37,374 nucleotides of DNA, taken from the NCBI GenBank assembly GCA_029287855.1, contig JARFQI010000087.1:1-37374 (forward strand), written 5' to 3'. Below are positions 1 to 11,587 of the stretch, in pieces (the first letter of the stretch is position 1; every line of letters starts with the position of its first letter). The position numbers and the translations under genes are program-made. This DNA is from Arenicellales bacterium. Lineage in GTDB: Bacteria; Pseudomonadota; Gammaproteobacteria; BMS3Bbin11. The notes under the pieces were generated by a model. That model had not been told where the DNA came from and did no database searches. It saw only the letters and a program-made list of their open reading frames with translations.

Positions 1-1
1 T

Positions 2-586
2 GGCCTGACAGGTGGTATTGGTAGCGGTAAAACCACAGTAGCAAACCACTTCTCCAGCCTTGGCATCCACATCATTGATGCTGATGAAATCGTTCATCAG
101 ATAAGCACGCCAGGCCACCGCGCCTTTGATGCAATCGTCCAGCGTTTTGGCGTTGATGTCCTCAACACCGATGGGACTCTGAACAGGCTAGAACTCGGCC
201 GTCGCGTTTTCACCGATGCCGAAGAACGCAAGGCTCTCGAAGGCATACTTCATCCTGCAGTAAGGACCGCCATGCAACATGAGATCAAAGAATCAGATTC
301 CCCTTACTGTATTCTTGTGATCCCACTATTAGTTGAAACCGGTTATACCGACCTGGTGGACCGTGTGCTTGTCGTCACTGCAGATAGAGAAAAACGAGTG
401 GCCTGGGTCAAACGGCGAAATGGCCTTAGTGACACTCAGATTGAATCAATCATGGCAGCACAGGCCAGCGATGAAGAACGCGAGAGGATAGCTGATGATG
501 TTATAGAAAATAATGGTTCTTTAGATTCATTATTCAAGCAAGTTGAAGATCTGGACTCTAAATACAGATCAAACAGTCAAAGGTGA
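2..586 (+). CDS. coaE: Dephospho-CoA kinase, 5'-truncated by window edge
   Basis: Frame 2 reads GLTGGIGSGKTTVANHFSSLGIHIIDADEIVHQ (P-loop plus DADxxxH) and continues in frame into the 272..586 ORF (LLVETGYTDLVDRVLVV). Confidence 0.95.
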   Translation, partial: GLTGGIGSGKTTVANHFSSLGIHIIDADEIVHQISTPGHRAFDAIVQRFGVDVLNTDGTLNRLELGRRVFTDAEERKALEGILHPAVRTAMQHEIKESDSPYCILVIPLLVETGYTDLVDRVLVVTADREKRVAWVKRRNGLSDTQIESIMAAQASDEERERIADDVIENNGSLDSLFKQVEDLDSKYRSNSQR

Positions 587-640
587 AGATTGTCGCTTAA
601 TAACTTGGAACTTGGATCTGAAAAACCTGAGACCATCTTA

Positions 641-1840
641 TTACGTTCTATATTCCGCATTGATACGAACATATTCATGGCTGAGATCCGAGGTCCATAT
701 CGTAACCATCTCATCTGAAGCACCGAGTTCTATGTCAACAATAACATCACTGCTGGCAACAGCATTCTGGCCTGCTTCTTCAGTATAGGACGGATCCGGC
801 TCCCCTGCGGTTACGATTGGTAATGCATTCAACCTAATGTTGACCTGGCTAATATCCAGTTTATTAACCGGCGCGCGACCTACGGCGGCGAGGATACGGC
901 CCCAGTTTGGATCAGAGGCAAACAGCGCAGTCTTTACCAGCGGTGACTCGGCGACGGTATAGCCAACCGCCAGGCAGTCATCTTCAGATTCACCACCTGA
1001 AACATTGATAGTGATGAACTTGGTTGCTCCTTCTGCATCACGAATAATTGCCTGCGCCAGGTCCTGCATCAGTGCTGTCAGGACAGAGGCAAATTGTTGA
1101 TATTCTTTGCTGTTCTCGGTAATAGCTGCCATCTTCGCAGTACCGGTCGCCAACAGTGTACAGGCATCATTGGTCGAAGTATCACCATCGACTGTAATAC
1201 GATTGAACGACACACGTGTGGCTTCGTTTAGTAAGCTCTGCAATACCGGCTGGTCAATCACTGCATCTGTCGCAATATAGGCAAGCATCGTCGCCATATT
1301 CGGACGAATCATCCCTGCACCTTTCGACATACCGGTGATGGTCACTTCACACCCTGCAATATCTACTTTTCTCGAGAACAGTTTAGGCACGGTATCAGTC
1401 GTCATTATTGTTTTTGACGCGCGTTCCCAGGCATCTGCATCAGCCCTGAGGTTATGCAGGCAACTCGGCAGCGCCTTTTTGAATGCCTGAACCGGAAGCT
1501 GCTGCCCGATCACACCGGTAGAATATGGCAATATTTCAGAGACATCACATCCGAGACTATCTGCCAGCATCTGACAGCACTGAGTAGCATTCAGAAGCCC
1601 CTGTTCTCCCGTGCCTGCATTGGCGTTCCCCGAGTTGATTAACAGGGCTCGCGGAGAAACCTGGCCGAGATGTTTTTTGGCTATCTGTACGGGTGCAGCG
1701 GAAAAACGATTCCGCGTGAAAACTGCGGCACAGCTGGTACCAGATTTGCATTCGATAACAACCAGGTCATCGCGACCCTTATATCGAATTCCGGCAGCAG
1801 TGCTTCCGATTCGAATTCCATTTACTGGCAAAACAGGCAT
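641..1840 (-). CDS. argJ: Bifunctional glutamate N-acetyltransferase / amino-acid acetyltransferase
   Basis: MPVLPVNGIRIGSTAAGIR start; KGAGMIRPNMATMLAYIATDA autoprocessing-site motif; DPNWGRILAAVGRA. Confidence 0.96.
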   Translation of the reverse strand: MPVLPVNGIRIGSTAAGIRYKGRDDLVVIECKSGTSCAAVFTRNRFSAAPVQIAKKHLGQVSPRALLINSGNANAGTGEQGLLNATQCCQMLADSLGCDVSEILPYSTGVIGQQLPVQAFKKALPSCLHNLRADADAWERASKTIMTTDTVPKLFSRKVDIAGCEVTITGMSKGAGMIRPNMATMLAYIATDAVIDQPVLQSLLNEATRVSFNRITVDGDTSTNDACTLLATGTAKMAAITENSKEYQQFASVLTALMQDLAQAIIRDAEGATKFITINVSGGESEDDCLAVGYTVAESPLVKTALFASDPNWGRILAAVGRAPVNKLDISQVNIRLNALPIVTAGEPDPSYTEEAGQNAVASSDVIVDIELGASDEMVTIWTSDLSHEYVRINAEYRT

Positions 1841-1887
1841 TATTACGAATTAATAAGCATATCTGTGGCCGTTATATCAACAGAGGT

Positions 1888-4587
1888 CTAGGCAATTTTA
1901 CCGTGGCACTGTTTATATTTTTTTCCTGAACCACAGGGACATGGCTCATTTCGGCCAACCTTTTTTTCCTGCCTGACATAAGGCGTTTTTGTTTGAACTG
2001 CTTCCTTAGCTGCCATCGGCTCAGGCTCACCAGCATCAACATCCGGGTGATTGAACTCCATCGCCTGCTGTTGCTTTTGCTGTTGCATGTTGGCTTCCAT
2101 TTCAGCGACTTCGTTTTCTTCTCGTAGCTGCACACGAGCAAGCAGAGTGGTTATCTCGCGCTTGATACGTTCAAGCATTGAAGTAAACATTTCAAAAGCT
2201 TCCCGCTTGTATTCCTGCTTGGGGTCCTTTTGAGCATAACCGCGCAAACCGATTCCCTGTCGCAAATGATCCATTGATGCCAGGTGGTCTTTCCAGTAAC
2301 TATCAAGCACCTGCAGAGTGATTGCCTTCTCAAGGTGATTCATAACCTCTCTTCCATACAAATCAATCTTCCCCTGGTATGCTTTATCTATGGCGTCCTG
2401 AACCCTTTCCCGCAGGGTTTCTTCATGTAGATCATGATCTTCTTCCATCCACTGGCGTAGTGGTAATTGCTGACTGAATTCACCTTCCAGGTCTTCTTCC
2501 AGGTGTTCGAGGTCCCACTGCTCGGGCATACTTCCGGGTATAATAAAACCTGAAATCTCATTTTCTACTACTTCATGCCGTATCTGGGTGATATTTTCAG
2601 AAATATCATCCGTATTCATCAAATCATTGCGCTGCTTATAGATGACTTTTCTCTGTTCATTCGCGACATCATCATATTCAAGCAATTGCTTACGAATATC
2701 AAAGTTCCTTCCTTCTACCTTTCTCTGGGCATTCTCAATCGCCTTCGACACCCACGGATGCTCAATCGCCTCACCCTCTTCCATACCCAGCTTCTGCATG
2801 ATTCCAGAAACCTTTTCAGAGGCAAATATTCTCATCAAGCTGTCTTGTAACGAGAGGTAGAAACGGGTTGAACCCGGGTCACCCTGGCGACCTGAACGTC
2901 CGCGTAACTGATTATCTATTCTGCGTGACTCATGACGTTCCGTACCAATAACATGCAAACCACCTGATTCGATGACTTTATTATGCCGAGCCTGCCACTC
3001 TCCCTTGATGGCGCTGGCGCGAGCATCATCACCCTCAACCTCAGCCAGTTCCATTTCAAGATTACCGCCAAGAACGATATCTGTACCTCGGCCGGCCATG
3101 TTGGTAGCAATAGTCACTGCCCCCGGCGCCCCAGCCTGAGAAATAATATGAGCCTCACGCTCATGTTGCTTGGCATTCAATACTTCGTGTTTTACGCCTG
3201 CTTGCTTGAGCAAATTAGAAATGTATTCAGATGAGTCAATAGAAGCCGTACCCACCAGTACAGGCTGCTCTCTCTTTTGGCAATCCTTTACATCTTCGAG
3301 AATTGCCTGGTATTTCTCTTCTACCGTGCGGAAGATCTGGTCACCCATATCATCCCTCCTTGCCGGCATATTAGTCGGTATGACAACCACTTCGAGACCG
3401 TATATTTGTTGAAATTCAAATGCTTCAGTATCGGCGGTACCAGTCATGCCAGACAATTTTTCGTACAGGCGAAAGTAGTTCTGAAAAGTGATTGATGCCA
3501 GGGTCTGGTTTTCTTCCTGAATTTTCACCCCTTCTTTTGCTTCCACTGCCTGGTGTAGTCCGTCAGACCACCGCCGTCCCTGCATCATGCGGCCGGTGAA
3601 CTCATCGATGATTACGATCTCATTATTGCTAACGATGTAATCTACATCACGCTGAAAGAGTTTATGTGCTCTTAAGGCAGCATTCAGGTGATGCAATAAA
3701 CTGATATTCGTGACATCGTAGAGACTGCTGCCCGGTGGCAACATCCCCGCCTTTTCAAGCAGTTCTTCTGCATGCTCATGCCCTGCTTCAGTCAGAAAAG
3801 CCTGTTTTGATTTTTCATCTACCGAGAAATCACCGGGACCATCTTCACTTTCCTGCGGTATCAGAGATGGGATAATGCTGTTGATACTCTGGTAGAGATC
3901 ACTGCTGCCCTCAGCTGGACCGGAAATAATTAATGGTGTGCGCGCTTCATCAATCAGAATAGAGTCCACTTCATCAACAATAGCAAATGACAACTTACCC
4001 TGCATGCGCTCATCAGACTGGAAGGCCATGTTATCTCGTAGATAATCAAAGCCGTATTCATTATTGGTGCCGTAGACTACATCACAGTCATACGCGGCTT
4101 TTTTATCCGCCGGGGGCTGACCGGAATAGATGACCCCTACTGTCAGACCAAGGAACCGGTACACCTTGCCCATCCACTCTGCATCACGCCTGGCGAGGTA
4201 ATCATTCACTGTAATTACATGTACGCCATCTCCAGGTATAGAATTTAGATATGCAGCAAGTGTCGCAACCAGTGTTTTGCCTTCACCAGTACGCATTTCT
4301 GCGATTTTTCCCTGGTTCAGAACCATTCCTCCAACCAGCTGGGTATCAAAATGTCGCATCCCCAGGGTACGTTTGGCAGCCTCCCTTACCGTCGCAAAGG
4401 CCTCTGGCAGTAGTGAATCCAGCGACTCGCCATCCTTATAACGCTTGCGGAATTCATCAGTCTTTGCTATCAGTGCAGCATCATCAAGCGATTCAATTGC
4501 TGACTCAAGAGCATTGATTTTATCTACCGTTCTGTTGAACTTTTTAATCAGTCTCTGATTTCGACTACCAAAAATCTTTTTAAACAA
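1888..4587 (-). CDS. secA: Preprotein translocase ATPase SecA (TTG start)
   Basis: [51 protein letters not shown]-terminal SEC-C zinc motif [14 protein letters not shown]. The start codon at 4587-4585 is TTG, preceded by AGGA. Confidence 0.98.
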   Translation of the reverse strand: MFKKIFGSRNQRLIKKFNRTVDKINALESAIESLDDAALIAKTDEFRKRYKDGESLDSLLPEAFATVREAAKRTLGMRHFDTQLVGGMVLNQGKIAEMRTGEGKTLVATLAAYLNSIPGDGVHVITVNDYLARRDAEWMGKVYRFLGLTVGVIYSGQPPADKKAAYDCDVVYGTNNEYGFDYLRDNMAFQSDERMQGKLSFAIVDEVDSILIDEARTPLIISGPAEGSSDLYQSINSIIPSLIPQESEDGPGDFSVDEKSKQAFLTEAGHEHAEELLEKAGMLPPGSSLYDVTNISLLHHLNAALRAHKLFQRDVDYIVSNNEIVIIDEFTGRMMQGRRWSDGLHQAVEAKEGVKIQEENQTLASITFQNYFRLYEKLSGMTGTADTEAFEFQQIYGLEVVVIPTNMPARRDDMGDQIFRTVEEKYQAILEDVKDCQKREQPVLVGTASIDSSEYISNLLKQAGVKHEVLNAKQHEREAHIISQAGAPGAVTIATNMAGRGTDIVLGGNLEMELAEVEGDDARASAIKGEWQARHNKVIESGGLHVIGTERHESRRIDNQLRGRSGRQGDPGSTRFYLSLQDSLMRIFASEKVSGIMQKLGMEEGEAIEHPWVSKAIENAQRKVEGRNFDIRKQLLEYDDVANEQRKVIYKQRNDLMNTDDISENITQIRHEVVENEISGFIIPGSMPEQWDLEHLEEDLEGEFSQQLPLRQWMEEDHDLHEETLRERVQDAIDKAYQGKIDLYGREVMNHLEKAITLQVLDSYWKDHLASMDHLRQGIGLRGYAQKDPKQEYKREAFEMFTSMLERIKREITTLLARVQLREENEVAEMEANMQQQKQQQAMEFNHPDVDAGEPEPMAAKEAVQTKTPYVRQEKKVGRNEPCPCGSGKKYKQCHGKIA

Positions 4588-4752
4588 GGTATTTTCCTAC
4601 ATTAGGTAATCAAGAAAATTATTCCGTACTATTCAGTTCACCCTGTGTCCGGTATTTATTTTTTGACTTTCTTGATCGTTACTAAGTTAACATCTGCAGT
4701 TTCCTGCCTGAATGATATGCCGGGCCAGTAAAACAAGGCCATCCGGTTATCT

Positions 4753-5706
4753 TCAGTGGTCTTTTGCTTTGCGGGCGGAATATAGCCGCTTACGAGGATT
4801 AAATCTGCGTCCATCTTTAAACATTTCAAGATGAAGATGTGGACCGGTAGAGCGTCCGGTCGAACCGATTTCGGCAATTACCTGATCCTGATCGATACGA
4901 TCACCGGTTTTGACTGCCAGCTTTGAAATGTGGGCATATCGGGTCAAGTATCCATTCCCGTGGTCGATCTCGACCATGTTACCAAAACCGCTGCGGTTCT
5001 CAGCACGGGTCACCACACCAGCAGCCAGTGCGTGAATAGGTGAACCCTCAGCTGAGGGTATATCAACGCCTTTATGAAAAACCTTTTTGCCAGTGAATGG
5101 GTCACTACGATATCCGTACGATGAGGAGATATAGCCCTTCTTTACTGGCCAGCCCTTGGGATCTAAAGACTGTTTCAAGTCCTTGTCGAGCATAGCATTT
5201 TCAAGCAAATCAAGCTCCAGTCGTTCCTGAGCAAGGTTCTCTGCAACTCGATCAATGGACTCTTTCAAATCGACTATATCCAGATGATTCCCACTATGTT
5301 CCGTATTACTTCCGCCCAAAGCCGGTTCCACACTGAAATCAAATTCACTCTTATCGAGTCCTGCCATTTCTGCCAGTCTTTGTCCAAGTGCATTGCTGCG
5401 CATAGATTCTGCCTGCATGCGACCTAACTGCAGGCTTAATGCATCCAGGCTAGCCTCAGACTGTCGCTGAATCTTGTTGACATGTTTTTGCAGGATCGAC
5501 AGGCGCTGTTTTTGCTCAGCGATGAGTTCAGCAGAAGATTGATCCCCGTCAGTAGCAGACCATTGATTAGCAAGATACCAGGACACTCCACCTGCAGTTA
5601 CTGGAAGTACAAGGAACAGGAAGATTCCAAGCACCCAGGTTGTCCGGGATGACAAACATGAGCGGCAGGCCCGCCCAGAACGTTTTGGAATAATGATAAT
5701 TTGCAT
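4753..5706 (-). CDS. Membrane-anchored M23 family metallopeptidase (murein hydrolase-like)
   Basis: N-terminal TM segment (TTWVLGIFLFLVLPVTAGGVSWYL), coiled coil, LytM domain with HKGVDIPS...GFGNMVEIDHGNGYLTRYAHIS...GRSTGPHLHLEM. Confidence 0.92.
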   Translation of the reverse strand: MQIIIIPKRSGRACRSCLSSRTTWVLGIFLFLVLPVTAGGVSWYLANQWSATDGDQSSAELIAEQKQRLSILQKHVNKIQRQSEASLDALSLQLGRMQAESMRSNALGQRLAEMAGLDKSEFDFSVEPALGGSNTEHSGNHLDIVDLKESIDRVAENLAQERLELDLLENAMLDKDLKQSLDPKGWPVKKGYISSSYGYRSDPFTGKKVFHKGVDIPSAEGSPIHALAAGVVTRAENRSGFGNMVEIDHGNGYLTRYAHISKLAVKTGDRIDQDQVIAEIGSTGRSTGPHLHLEMFKDGRRFNPRKRLYSARKAKDH

Positions 5707-5820
5707 GTCTTGGCTGTGTTATTCCCAGTAATGAAGCTACATTAAATTTACTAATCCGTAAATAATAGTCTTCCATATAAAATTTCACTTTTACACAGAA
5801 TTTAAGTTATAAAAGAGAGC

Positions 5821-6246
5821 ATGAAACATATCTCTTCATATCTCTCGCAAAGCGGCCTTAAACGCCATGTTTCAAATGACTGGCTGGTCAGCCTGTGGCA
5901 ACGCACCGCACCGACTGCTTTGCAACAAATTTGCCGACCCAAACAATACCATGAGAACTGCCTGACCCTGCAGGTAGACTCTTCTATCTGGTTGAGCCGT
6001 GTCCGACAGCAACAAAAATCTCTGATACGGCATTTACGCCGTAGTCGTGAATTTTCTGGCCTCGGGAAAATAAAACTGGAGGTTTCACCCCGCCAAATGA
6101 CTATCAGGCATAAGAGGTCAAACCATCATCACCGAAAACTGTCTGGAAGTAATAAAAAACTACTTCTTGATTCCGCTGCCCATCTGTCAGATCCTGAACT
6201 CAGACGCTCACTGGAACGCCTTGCTAAAACTGCTTCAAGATCCTGA
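5821..6246 (+). CDS. dciA: DUF721 / DciA-like protein (candidate replicative helicase loader)
   Basis: Small basic protein with DUF721-like pattern (W...APTALQQICRP...LTLQVDSSIWLSRVRQQQKSLIRHL); location between lpxC and secA as in other gammaproteobacteria. Confidence 0.75.
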   Translation: MKHISSYLSQSGLKRHVSNDWLVSLWQRTAPTALQQICRPKQYHENCLTLQVDSSIWLSRVRQQQKSLIRHLRRSREFSGLGKIKLEVSPRQMTIRHKRSNHHHRKLSGSNKKLLLDSAAHLSDPELRRSLERLAKTASRS

Positions 6247-6285
6247 ATCTAAATTTCTATTCTCTGTATCTATTCAGTACTACGA

Positions 6286-7200
6286 TTACTGTGCAACTGG
6301 AACCGCACCGGAAAATGGTATCGGCGCTTCCTTGGGGTCATCGAAGGACACAACCTCATAGGCGCTTTTATCATTAATCAGTTTGCGCAATAAACGATTA
6401 TTCAATTCGTGACCTGACTTATGGGCACTGAACTCTCCAATTAACGGATGCCCAAGAAGATAGAGATCACCAATAGCATCCAGCACTTTATGTTTGACAA
6501 ATTCATCTTCGTAACGAAGTCCATCCTCATTCAGGATATGGTAATTGTCCATTACAATGGCATTATCAAGGCTACCGCCACGGGCCAGGCCAGCATTTCT
6601 AAGGGCTTCCAGATCATGCATAAAGCCAAAGGTTCTCGCTCTGCTGACTTCCTTAACAAATGAGGTAGTAGAGAAATCAACTGTAGCAACCTGCACAGCA
6701 TTTTTGATTACGGGATGATCAAAATCGATGGTAAATGAAACTTTAAAACCATCCAGAGGCTCAAACTGAGCCCATTTATCGCCGTCTTCAAGTCTCAATT
6801 TTTTCTTGATGCGTATATATTTTTTCGCGCTTGACTGCTCCTGAATTCCGGCTGATTGCAACAGAAAGACAAAAGGCCCTGCACTACCATCCATAATTGG
6901 TACTTCAGGTGCTGTCAGGTCGACATAAGCATTATCAATTCCGAGTCCGGCAAACGCTGACATCAGGTGCTCAACTGTAGAAATTTTTACGCCATCTTTT
7001 TCCAGCGATGTAGACAAGCGGGTATCACCAACATTGTCCGCCCTCGCAGGCACTTCTACTGGTAGATCAAGATCGATTCGTCGAAAAACTACTCCTGTAT
7101 CTACCGGCGCAGGTCTGAGTGTCAAATAGACTTTCTCACCGGTGTGAAGCCCGACGCCAGTGGCGCGAATCACATTTTTCAGTGTGCGTTGTTTGATCAT
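6286..7200 (-). CDS. lpxC: UDP-3-O-acyl-N-acetylglucosamine deacetylase
   Basis: [76 protein letters not shown]. The track ORF opens at 7239; the conserved start is the internal ATG at 7200. Confidence 0.96.
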   Translation of the reverse strand: MIKQRTLKNVIRATGVGLHTGEKVYLTLRPAPVDTGVVFRRIDLDLPVEVPARADNVGDTRLSTSLEKDGVKISTVEHLMSAFAGLGIDNAYVDLTAPEVPIMDGSAGPFVFLLQSAGIQEQSSAKKYIRIKKKLRLEDGDKWAQFEPLDGFKVSFTIDFDHPVIKNAVQVATVDFSTTSFVKEVSRARTFGFMHDLEALRNAGLARGGSLDNAIVMDNYHILNEDGLRYEDEFVKHKVLDAIGDLYLLGHPLIGEFSAHKSGHELNNRLLRKLINDKSAYEVVSFDDPKEAPIPFSGAVPVAQ

Positions 7201-7377
7201 CTCTTTCGCCCTATTCAAGTTGTGTTCGTGAAAAAACACCCCTGAATTTGCGCAGCCTCAATAATTTACTCGTAAATACCGCAATGCTACACGAAATTAA
7301 GGGAATTGTGTACTCCAGTTTTACATCATGACCCACCGCCAACCGGTAAATTCATACCCTGAGTCGCCACCCTGATA

Positions 7378-8541
7378 TCAGTCTGCCTGTCTTCTCAGAA
7401 AGGCCGGTATATCAAGATATTCTGAGCCAGTTTCCTCACCGGGAACAAACTGATCACCCATTTTTCGCTCCCTGTTCATGCGCAGCACAGTTGGTTCTTC
7501 GAGGTCGCTATATGAACTATGGGCAGCAGCCTCATCAGCAGCCTGCCTGTGAGTTCCACGTACCAGCGTTGGCTTTTGTTCTACACGAGAAACATCATCC
7601 AGCCCGGTTGCAACAACAGTCACCCGCAGCTCTTCACCCATATCTTCATCAATAACTGCACCGATCACAATGATGGCGTCTTCATGTGTATATTCAGCGA
7701 TTGCATCACCGACTTCAGAGAATTCCCTCATAGTAATGCTTGTATTCGCTGTAATATTAACCAGCATTCCACGCGCACCTGATATATCGAAGCCTTCCAG
7801 GAATGGACTAAACAGCGCCCCACTGACTGCTTCTGCTGCACGATTTTCGCCCGATGCAGCGGCTGAGCCCATCATGGCTTTACCCATTTCCTGCATTACC
7901 GTTGTGACATCTGCAAAGTCAACATTGATAAGCCCCTGACGCGTAATCAGTTCTGCAATCCCCTGTACCGCCCCCTGCAGCACCTCATTGGCCATAGAAA
8001 AAGCATCTGTAATTGGTGAGTCTTCGACATCAAGCAGTTTCTCATTTGAAATTGTGATCAGAGAATCGACATACTCAGTCAGCTCAGCAATACCTTCATC
8101 GGCAATTTTCATGCGCCTGTTACCTTCGAACCGGAATGGGCGAGAAACCACCGCTACAGTGAGTATCCCCATCTCTTTTGCCTGCTGGGCGATTACCGGT
8201 GCTGCACCGGTACCTGTACCGCCACCCATGCCTGCAGTGATAAAGACCATGTCTGCTCCTTCCAGAGCTTCAGCAATTCGGTCTTTGTCTTCCAGTGCTG
8301 CCTGCTTACCAATTTGTGGGTCGGCTCCCGCACCCAGCCCCTTCGTTAAATCAGCACCAATCTGAATCACAGAATGCGCAGCAGTTGCATTCAGTGCCTG
8401 TGCATCCGTGTTTGCCTTGATGAAATCAACACCATCAATATTGCTCCGCATCATGTGGTCGACAGCATTACCACCGCCACCCCCAACGCCGATCACCTTG
8501 ATGACAGCCTGTTGATTAGTAGTATCCATTAACTTAAACAT
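7378..8541 (-). CDS. ftsZ: Cell division GTPase FtsZ
   Basis: VIGVGGGGGNAVDHM, GGGTGTGAAPV tubulin signature, C-terminal LDIPAFLRRQ peptide. The start is probably the ATG at 8541 (MFKLMDTT), preceded by AAGGAGAT, rather than the ORF start at 8589. Confidence 0.97.
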   Translation of the reverse strand: MFKLMDTTNQQAVIKVIGVGGGGGNAVDHMMRSNIDGVDFIKANTDAQALNATAAHSVIQIGADLTKGLGAGADPQIGKQAALEDKDRIAEALEGADMVFITAGMGGGTGTGAAPVIAQQAKEMGILTVAVVSRPFRFEGNRRMKIADEGIAELTEYVDSLITISNEKLLDVEDSPITDAFSMANEVLQGAVQGIAELITRQGLINVDFADVTTVMQEMGKAMMGSAAASGENRAAEAVSGALFSPFLEGFDISGARGMLVNITANTSITMREFSEVGDAIAEYTHEDAIIVIGAVIDEDMGEELRVTVVATGLDDVSRVEQKPTLVRGTHRQAADEAAAHSSYSDLEEPTVLRMNRERKMGDQFVPGEETGSEYLDIPAFLRRQAD

Positions 8542-8619
8542 AACTTGATCTCCTTCTTTGACACTCTGGTTGTCGTTGCCTGATAACATTTAAAAAAATC
8601 CCCTGATACTGCATTGATA

Positions 8620-9858
8620 TTAAAAACTGCCTGTAAACCAACTTTTCATCTTGTTAAGAACAGATCCAAGAACCGGTTTCATTTTCTCTGACGTCACCGG
8701 ATCATTTCTCTTGCGGTAACCGAAATGAATAAGCCCAATTCCGGTTGAATAAATCGGATTGCATACCACTTCTTTCAAACCTCCTTCATAACTTGGCGAC
8801 CCCAGTCGAACAGGTTGATGAAATATTTCTTCGGCCAGCTCAACCATCCCCTGTAATTTTGATGAGCCTCCTGTTAGCACTATCCCTGAACCAATAAGAT
8901 CTTCAAATCCACTTCGGCGCAATTCAGCAAGAACCAGGCCGTACATTTCTTCGACCCGTGGTTCAATCACTTCAGACAATGTCTGTCTTGCAACGCGCCG
9001 TGGCGGGCGCCCACCAACACTGGATGTTTCAAACACGTCGGATGGATCAGTTAGCTGAGTAAGCGCACAGCCGTATTTTTTCTTGATCTCTTCGGCTGAA
9101 TTGGTCGGGGTTCGCAGTGCGACAGCGATATCATTCGTTATCTGGTCGCCCGCTATTGGAATCACTGCTGTATGTCGTATCGAGCCTTCTGTGAACACGG
9201 CGATATCTGTTGTCCCGCCTCCAATGTCGACCAGGCAGACGCCAAGATCTTTTTCATCTTCTTCCAGCACAGCATCACTTGAAGCCAGCTGCTCGAGGAT
9301 AATGTCGTCGACTTCCAGTCCACAGCGCTGGATGCACTTGATGATATTCTGCGCAGCACTGACTGCACCGGTGATGATATGCACCTTCGCTTCGAGGCGG
9401 ACACCACACATACCTACGGGCTCCCTGATACCATCGAGGGAATCAATAATGAATTCCTGCGGCAGGATATGCAGTATCTTCTGGTCCGCGGGGATTGCCA
9501 TCGCACGGGCAGCCTCTATTACGCGGTCTACATCACCCTGGCCAATTTCCTTATCACGCACAGCAACGACGCCCTGAGAATTAAAACTGTTGATATGGGC
9601 GCCGGCAATTCCGGCATAAACCGAATAGATCTGGCAGCCTGCCATCAATTCTGCTTCTTCAACTGCGCGCTGAATTGACTGCACGGTCGATTCGATATTA
9701 GCAACGACACCGCGCTTCATACCGCGGGCAGGGTGATGACCTACGCCAATGATTTCAATTTCACCATCGACGGAGACCTCCCCCACAATAGCCAGGACTT
9801 TGGATGTGCCAATATCCAGCCCCACTATCAGATTGCTTTCGTTTTTCTTAACCATCAA
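8620..9858 (-). CDS. ftsA: Cell division actin homolog FtsA
   Basis: LIVGLDIGTSKVLAIVGEV, LVDIGGGTTDIAVF, IVLTGGSSKLQGM. Confidence 0.97.
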   Translation of the reverse strand: MMVKKNESNLIVGLDIGTSKVLAIVGEVSVDGEIEIIGVGHHPARGMKRGVVANIESTVQSIQRAVEEAELMAGCQIYSVYAGIAGAHINSFNSQGVVAVRDKEIGQGDVDRVIEAARAMAIPADQKILHILPQEFIIDSLDGIREPVGMCGVRLEAKVHIITGAVSAAQNIIKCIQRCGLEVDDIILEQLASSDAVLEEDEKDLGVCLVDIGGGTTDIAVFTEGSIRHTAVIPIAGDQITNDIAVALRTPTNSAEEIKKKYGCALTQLTDPSDVFETSSVGGRPPRRVARQTLSEVIEPRVEEMYGLVLAELRRSGFEDLIGSGIVLTGGSSKLQGMVELAEEIFHQPVRLGSPSYEGGLKEVVCNPIYSTGIGLIHFGYRKRNDPVTSEKMKPVLGSVLNKMKSWFTGSF

Positions 9859-9891
9859 ACCCTTACCATCTATATATTTCCATTTAACGAT

Positions 9892-10665
9892 TTACCCGGC
9901 ACTAACCGGTGCCTCTTCTTCAATACTGTCCCATTTCACTGCAAAACCATTCGGGTACCGCAGATCAACGGCCTCAAGACGCTGTCCAAGTTTGTCCAGA
10001 GTCTGCCCGTATGCGCGGGCAAACCGATACAGGCGATCAGTCATATCACGTCGTCCAAGGCGAATTTTTACCTTCTCATTCCTTGAGCTGTTATGTGCAA
10101 TCAGCTGCCATGCACCGCGCTGAGAATATGTGATTTGATCTAACTGCATTCCCACATCTGCCAATAAATTTGAGAACTGGTGGTACCTGAGCTGTACCAG
10201 TGCCTGCGTTCCTTCAGGACCTGACCAGCGAGGCAGGCCTTTCATTTTTAAACCAGGTATTTCAACCACCGCTGCATCACTGGTAACCCATTTCTCTTTG
10301 TTCCATGCAGCAATCAGGCGCTCTTCTTTAATGTTCACCTGGAGCCTGTCTGGCCAGCGGCGGCTAACAGACACATCCGACACCCAGTCAATATCACGCA
10401 GCGATGTCTCCATCTTTTGCAGATCAATCGCGAAAAAATTATTTCCGACGTAGGGGGCGACTTTCTGCTGCAAAGCAGATTTTTCAACATGCCTGAATTC
10501 ACCGATAAAACTAATTCGTGACACGGGGAAGCGGTCAGGCTGCAGAACATAGTCGGCAAACAGTAATAAGCCAGCTGCAAACAGGACGAGTAACAGCAAA
10601 CTGCTTAGCAGGCTGCCTGTTTGATGCTTGCTCAATGGCACGTGAACCTGTTCAGAGTTACTCAT
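9892..10665 (-). CDS. ftsQ: Cell division protein FtsQ
   Basis: Single N-terminal TM, POTRA-like FPVSRISFIGEFRHVEKSALQQKV, RRWPDRLQVNIKEERLIAAW; position between ddl and ftsA. Confidence 0.93.
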   Translation of the reverse strand: MSNSEQVHVPLSKHQTGSLLSSLLLLVLFAAGLLLFADYVLQPDRFPVSRISFIGEFRHVEKSALQQKVAPYVGNNFFAIDLQKMETSLRDIDWVSDVSVSRRWPDRLQVNIKEERLIAAWNKEKWVTSDAAVVEIPGLKMKGLPRWSGPEGTQALVQLRYHQFSNLLADVGMQLDQITYSQRGAWQLIAHNSSRNEKVKIRLGRRDMTDRLYRFARAYGQTLDKLGQRLEAVDLRYPNGFAVKWDSIEEEAPVSAG

Positions 10666-11587
10666 CCGAGGTCTCCAGGATCTGCATTACCAGTTGATTA
10701 AAACTGAGCCCCGATTGTTTAGCTGCCATTGGCACCAGGGAATGTGAAGTCATTCCTGGCACGGTATTTACTTCAAGTAGATAAGGCTGCTGGTGTTCGT
10801 CCAGTAATACGTCTACCCTGCCCCAACCTCGGCATGAAGCAACATTAAAGGCATTCACTGCCAAATCTTGAACCGCTGACTCAAGTTCCGCGGGCAATCC
10901 ACATGGACAGATATAGTTTGTCGAATCACTGATGTATTTGGCGTCAAAATCGTAGAATTCGCCCTGTGCTTCGAGCCTGATAACTGGCAGTGCTCTGCCG
11001 TTCAGGATGGCGACCGTAAGTTCTGTGCCAGTGATCCATTTTTCAGCCAGAACGATGTCATCCAGCTCTTTCGCGGCATGCCAGAAACGCACAAGCTCAT
11101 CTCGGTTATTCGCCTTGCTGACTCCAAGACTTGAGCCTTCACGGGATGGTTTTATTGCCATCGGAAAGCCGATGTTAAGTTCTGCCAGTTGCAGATCCGT
11201 CTCATCACCAAGCAACATAAAATCGGGTGTTGGCAAGCCGGCACCAATCCACATTAATTTGCAGCGTCCCTTTTCCATAGCGATGGCAGATCCCAGAACT
11301 CCACTGCCAGTATAAGGAATACCGAGAACTTCCAGGGCGCCCTGAATCACTCCATCCTCACCCCAGCGGCCATGCAGGGCAATAAATACGCGATTGATAC
11401 CATTTTGCTGTAAATCACTCAGCACAGAGGCGTCAGAAACATCTAATCCAATGGCATCAACACCCATCTCATCGAGAGACTTGAGTACAGCATTACCGGA
11501 AAGCAGGGAAATTTCCCGCTCTGCGGAAGGACCGCCCATGAGGACGGCAACTTTGCCGAAGCGTGCTATCAATGATGAGTCAGTCAT
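10658..11587 (-). CDS. ddl: D-alanine--D-alanine ligase
   Basis: VAVLMGGPSAEREISLLSG, ALHGRWGEDGVIQGALEVLGIPYTGSGVLGSAIAMEK, LEVNTVPGMTSHSLVP. Confidence 0.96.
   Translation of the reverse strand: MTDSSLIARFGKVAVLMGGPSAEREISLLSGNAVLKSLDEMGVDAIGLDVSDASVLSDLQQNGINRVFIALHGRWGEDGVIQGALEVLGIPYTGSGVLGSAIAMEKGRCKLMWIGAGLPTPDFMLLGDETDLQLAELNIGFPMAIKPSREGSSLGVSKANNRDELVRFWHAAKELDDIVLAEKWITGTELTVAILNGRALPVIRLEAQGEFYDFDAKYISDSTNYICPCGLPAELESAVQDLAVNAFNVASCRGWGRVDVLLDEHQQPYLLEVNTVPGMTSHSLVPMAAKQSGLSFNQLVMQILETSDE

Noticed and set aside
543-788. 81-aa plus-strand ORF spanning the coaE/argJ junction
   Set aside because: Overlaps both convergent genes out of frame and shows no domain similarity.
7988-8365. 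125-aa plus-strand ORF antisense to ftsZ
   Set aside because: Shadow frame of ftsZ, low-complexity serine/proline/alanine composition.
9083-9577. 164-aa plus-strand ORF antisense to ftsA
   Set aside because: Serine-rich shadow frame opposite a conserved gene with no domain signal.
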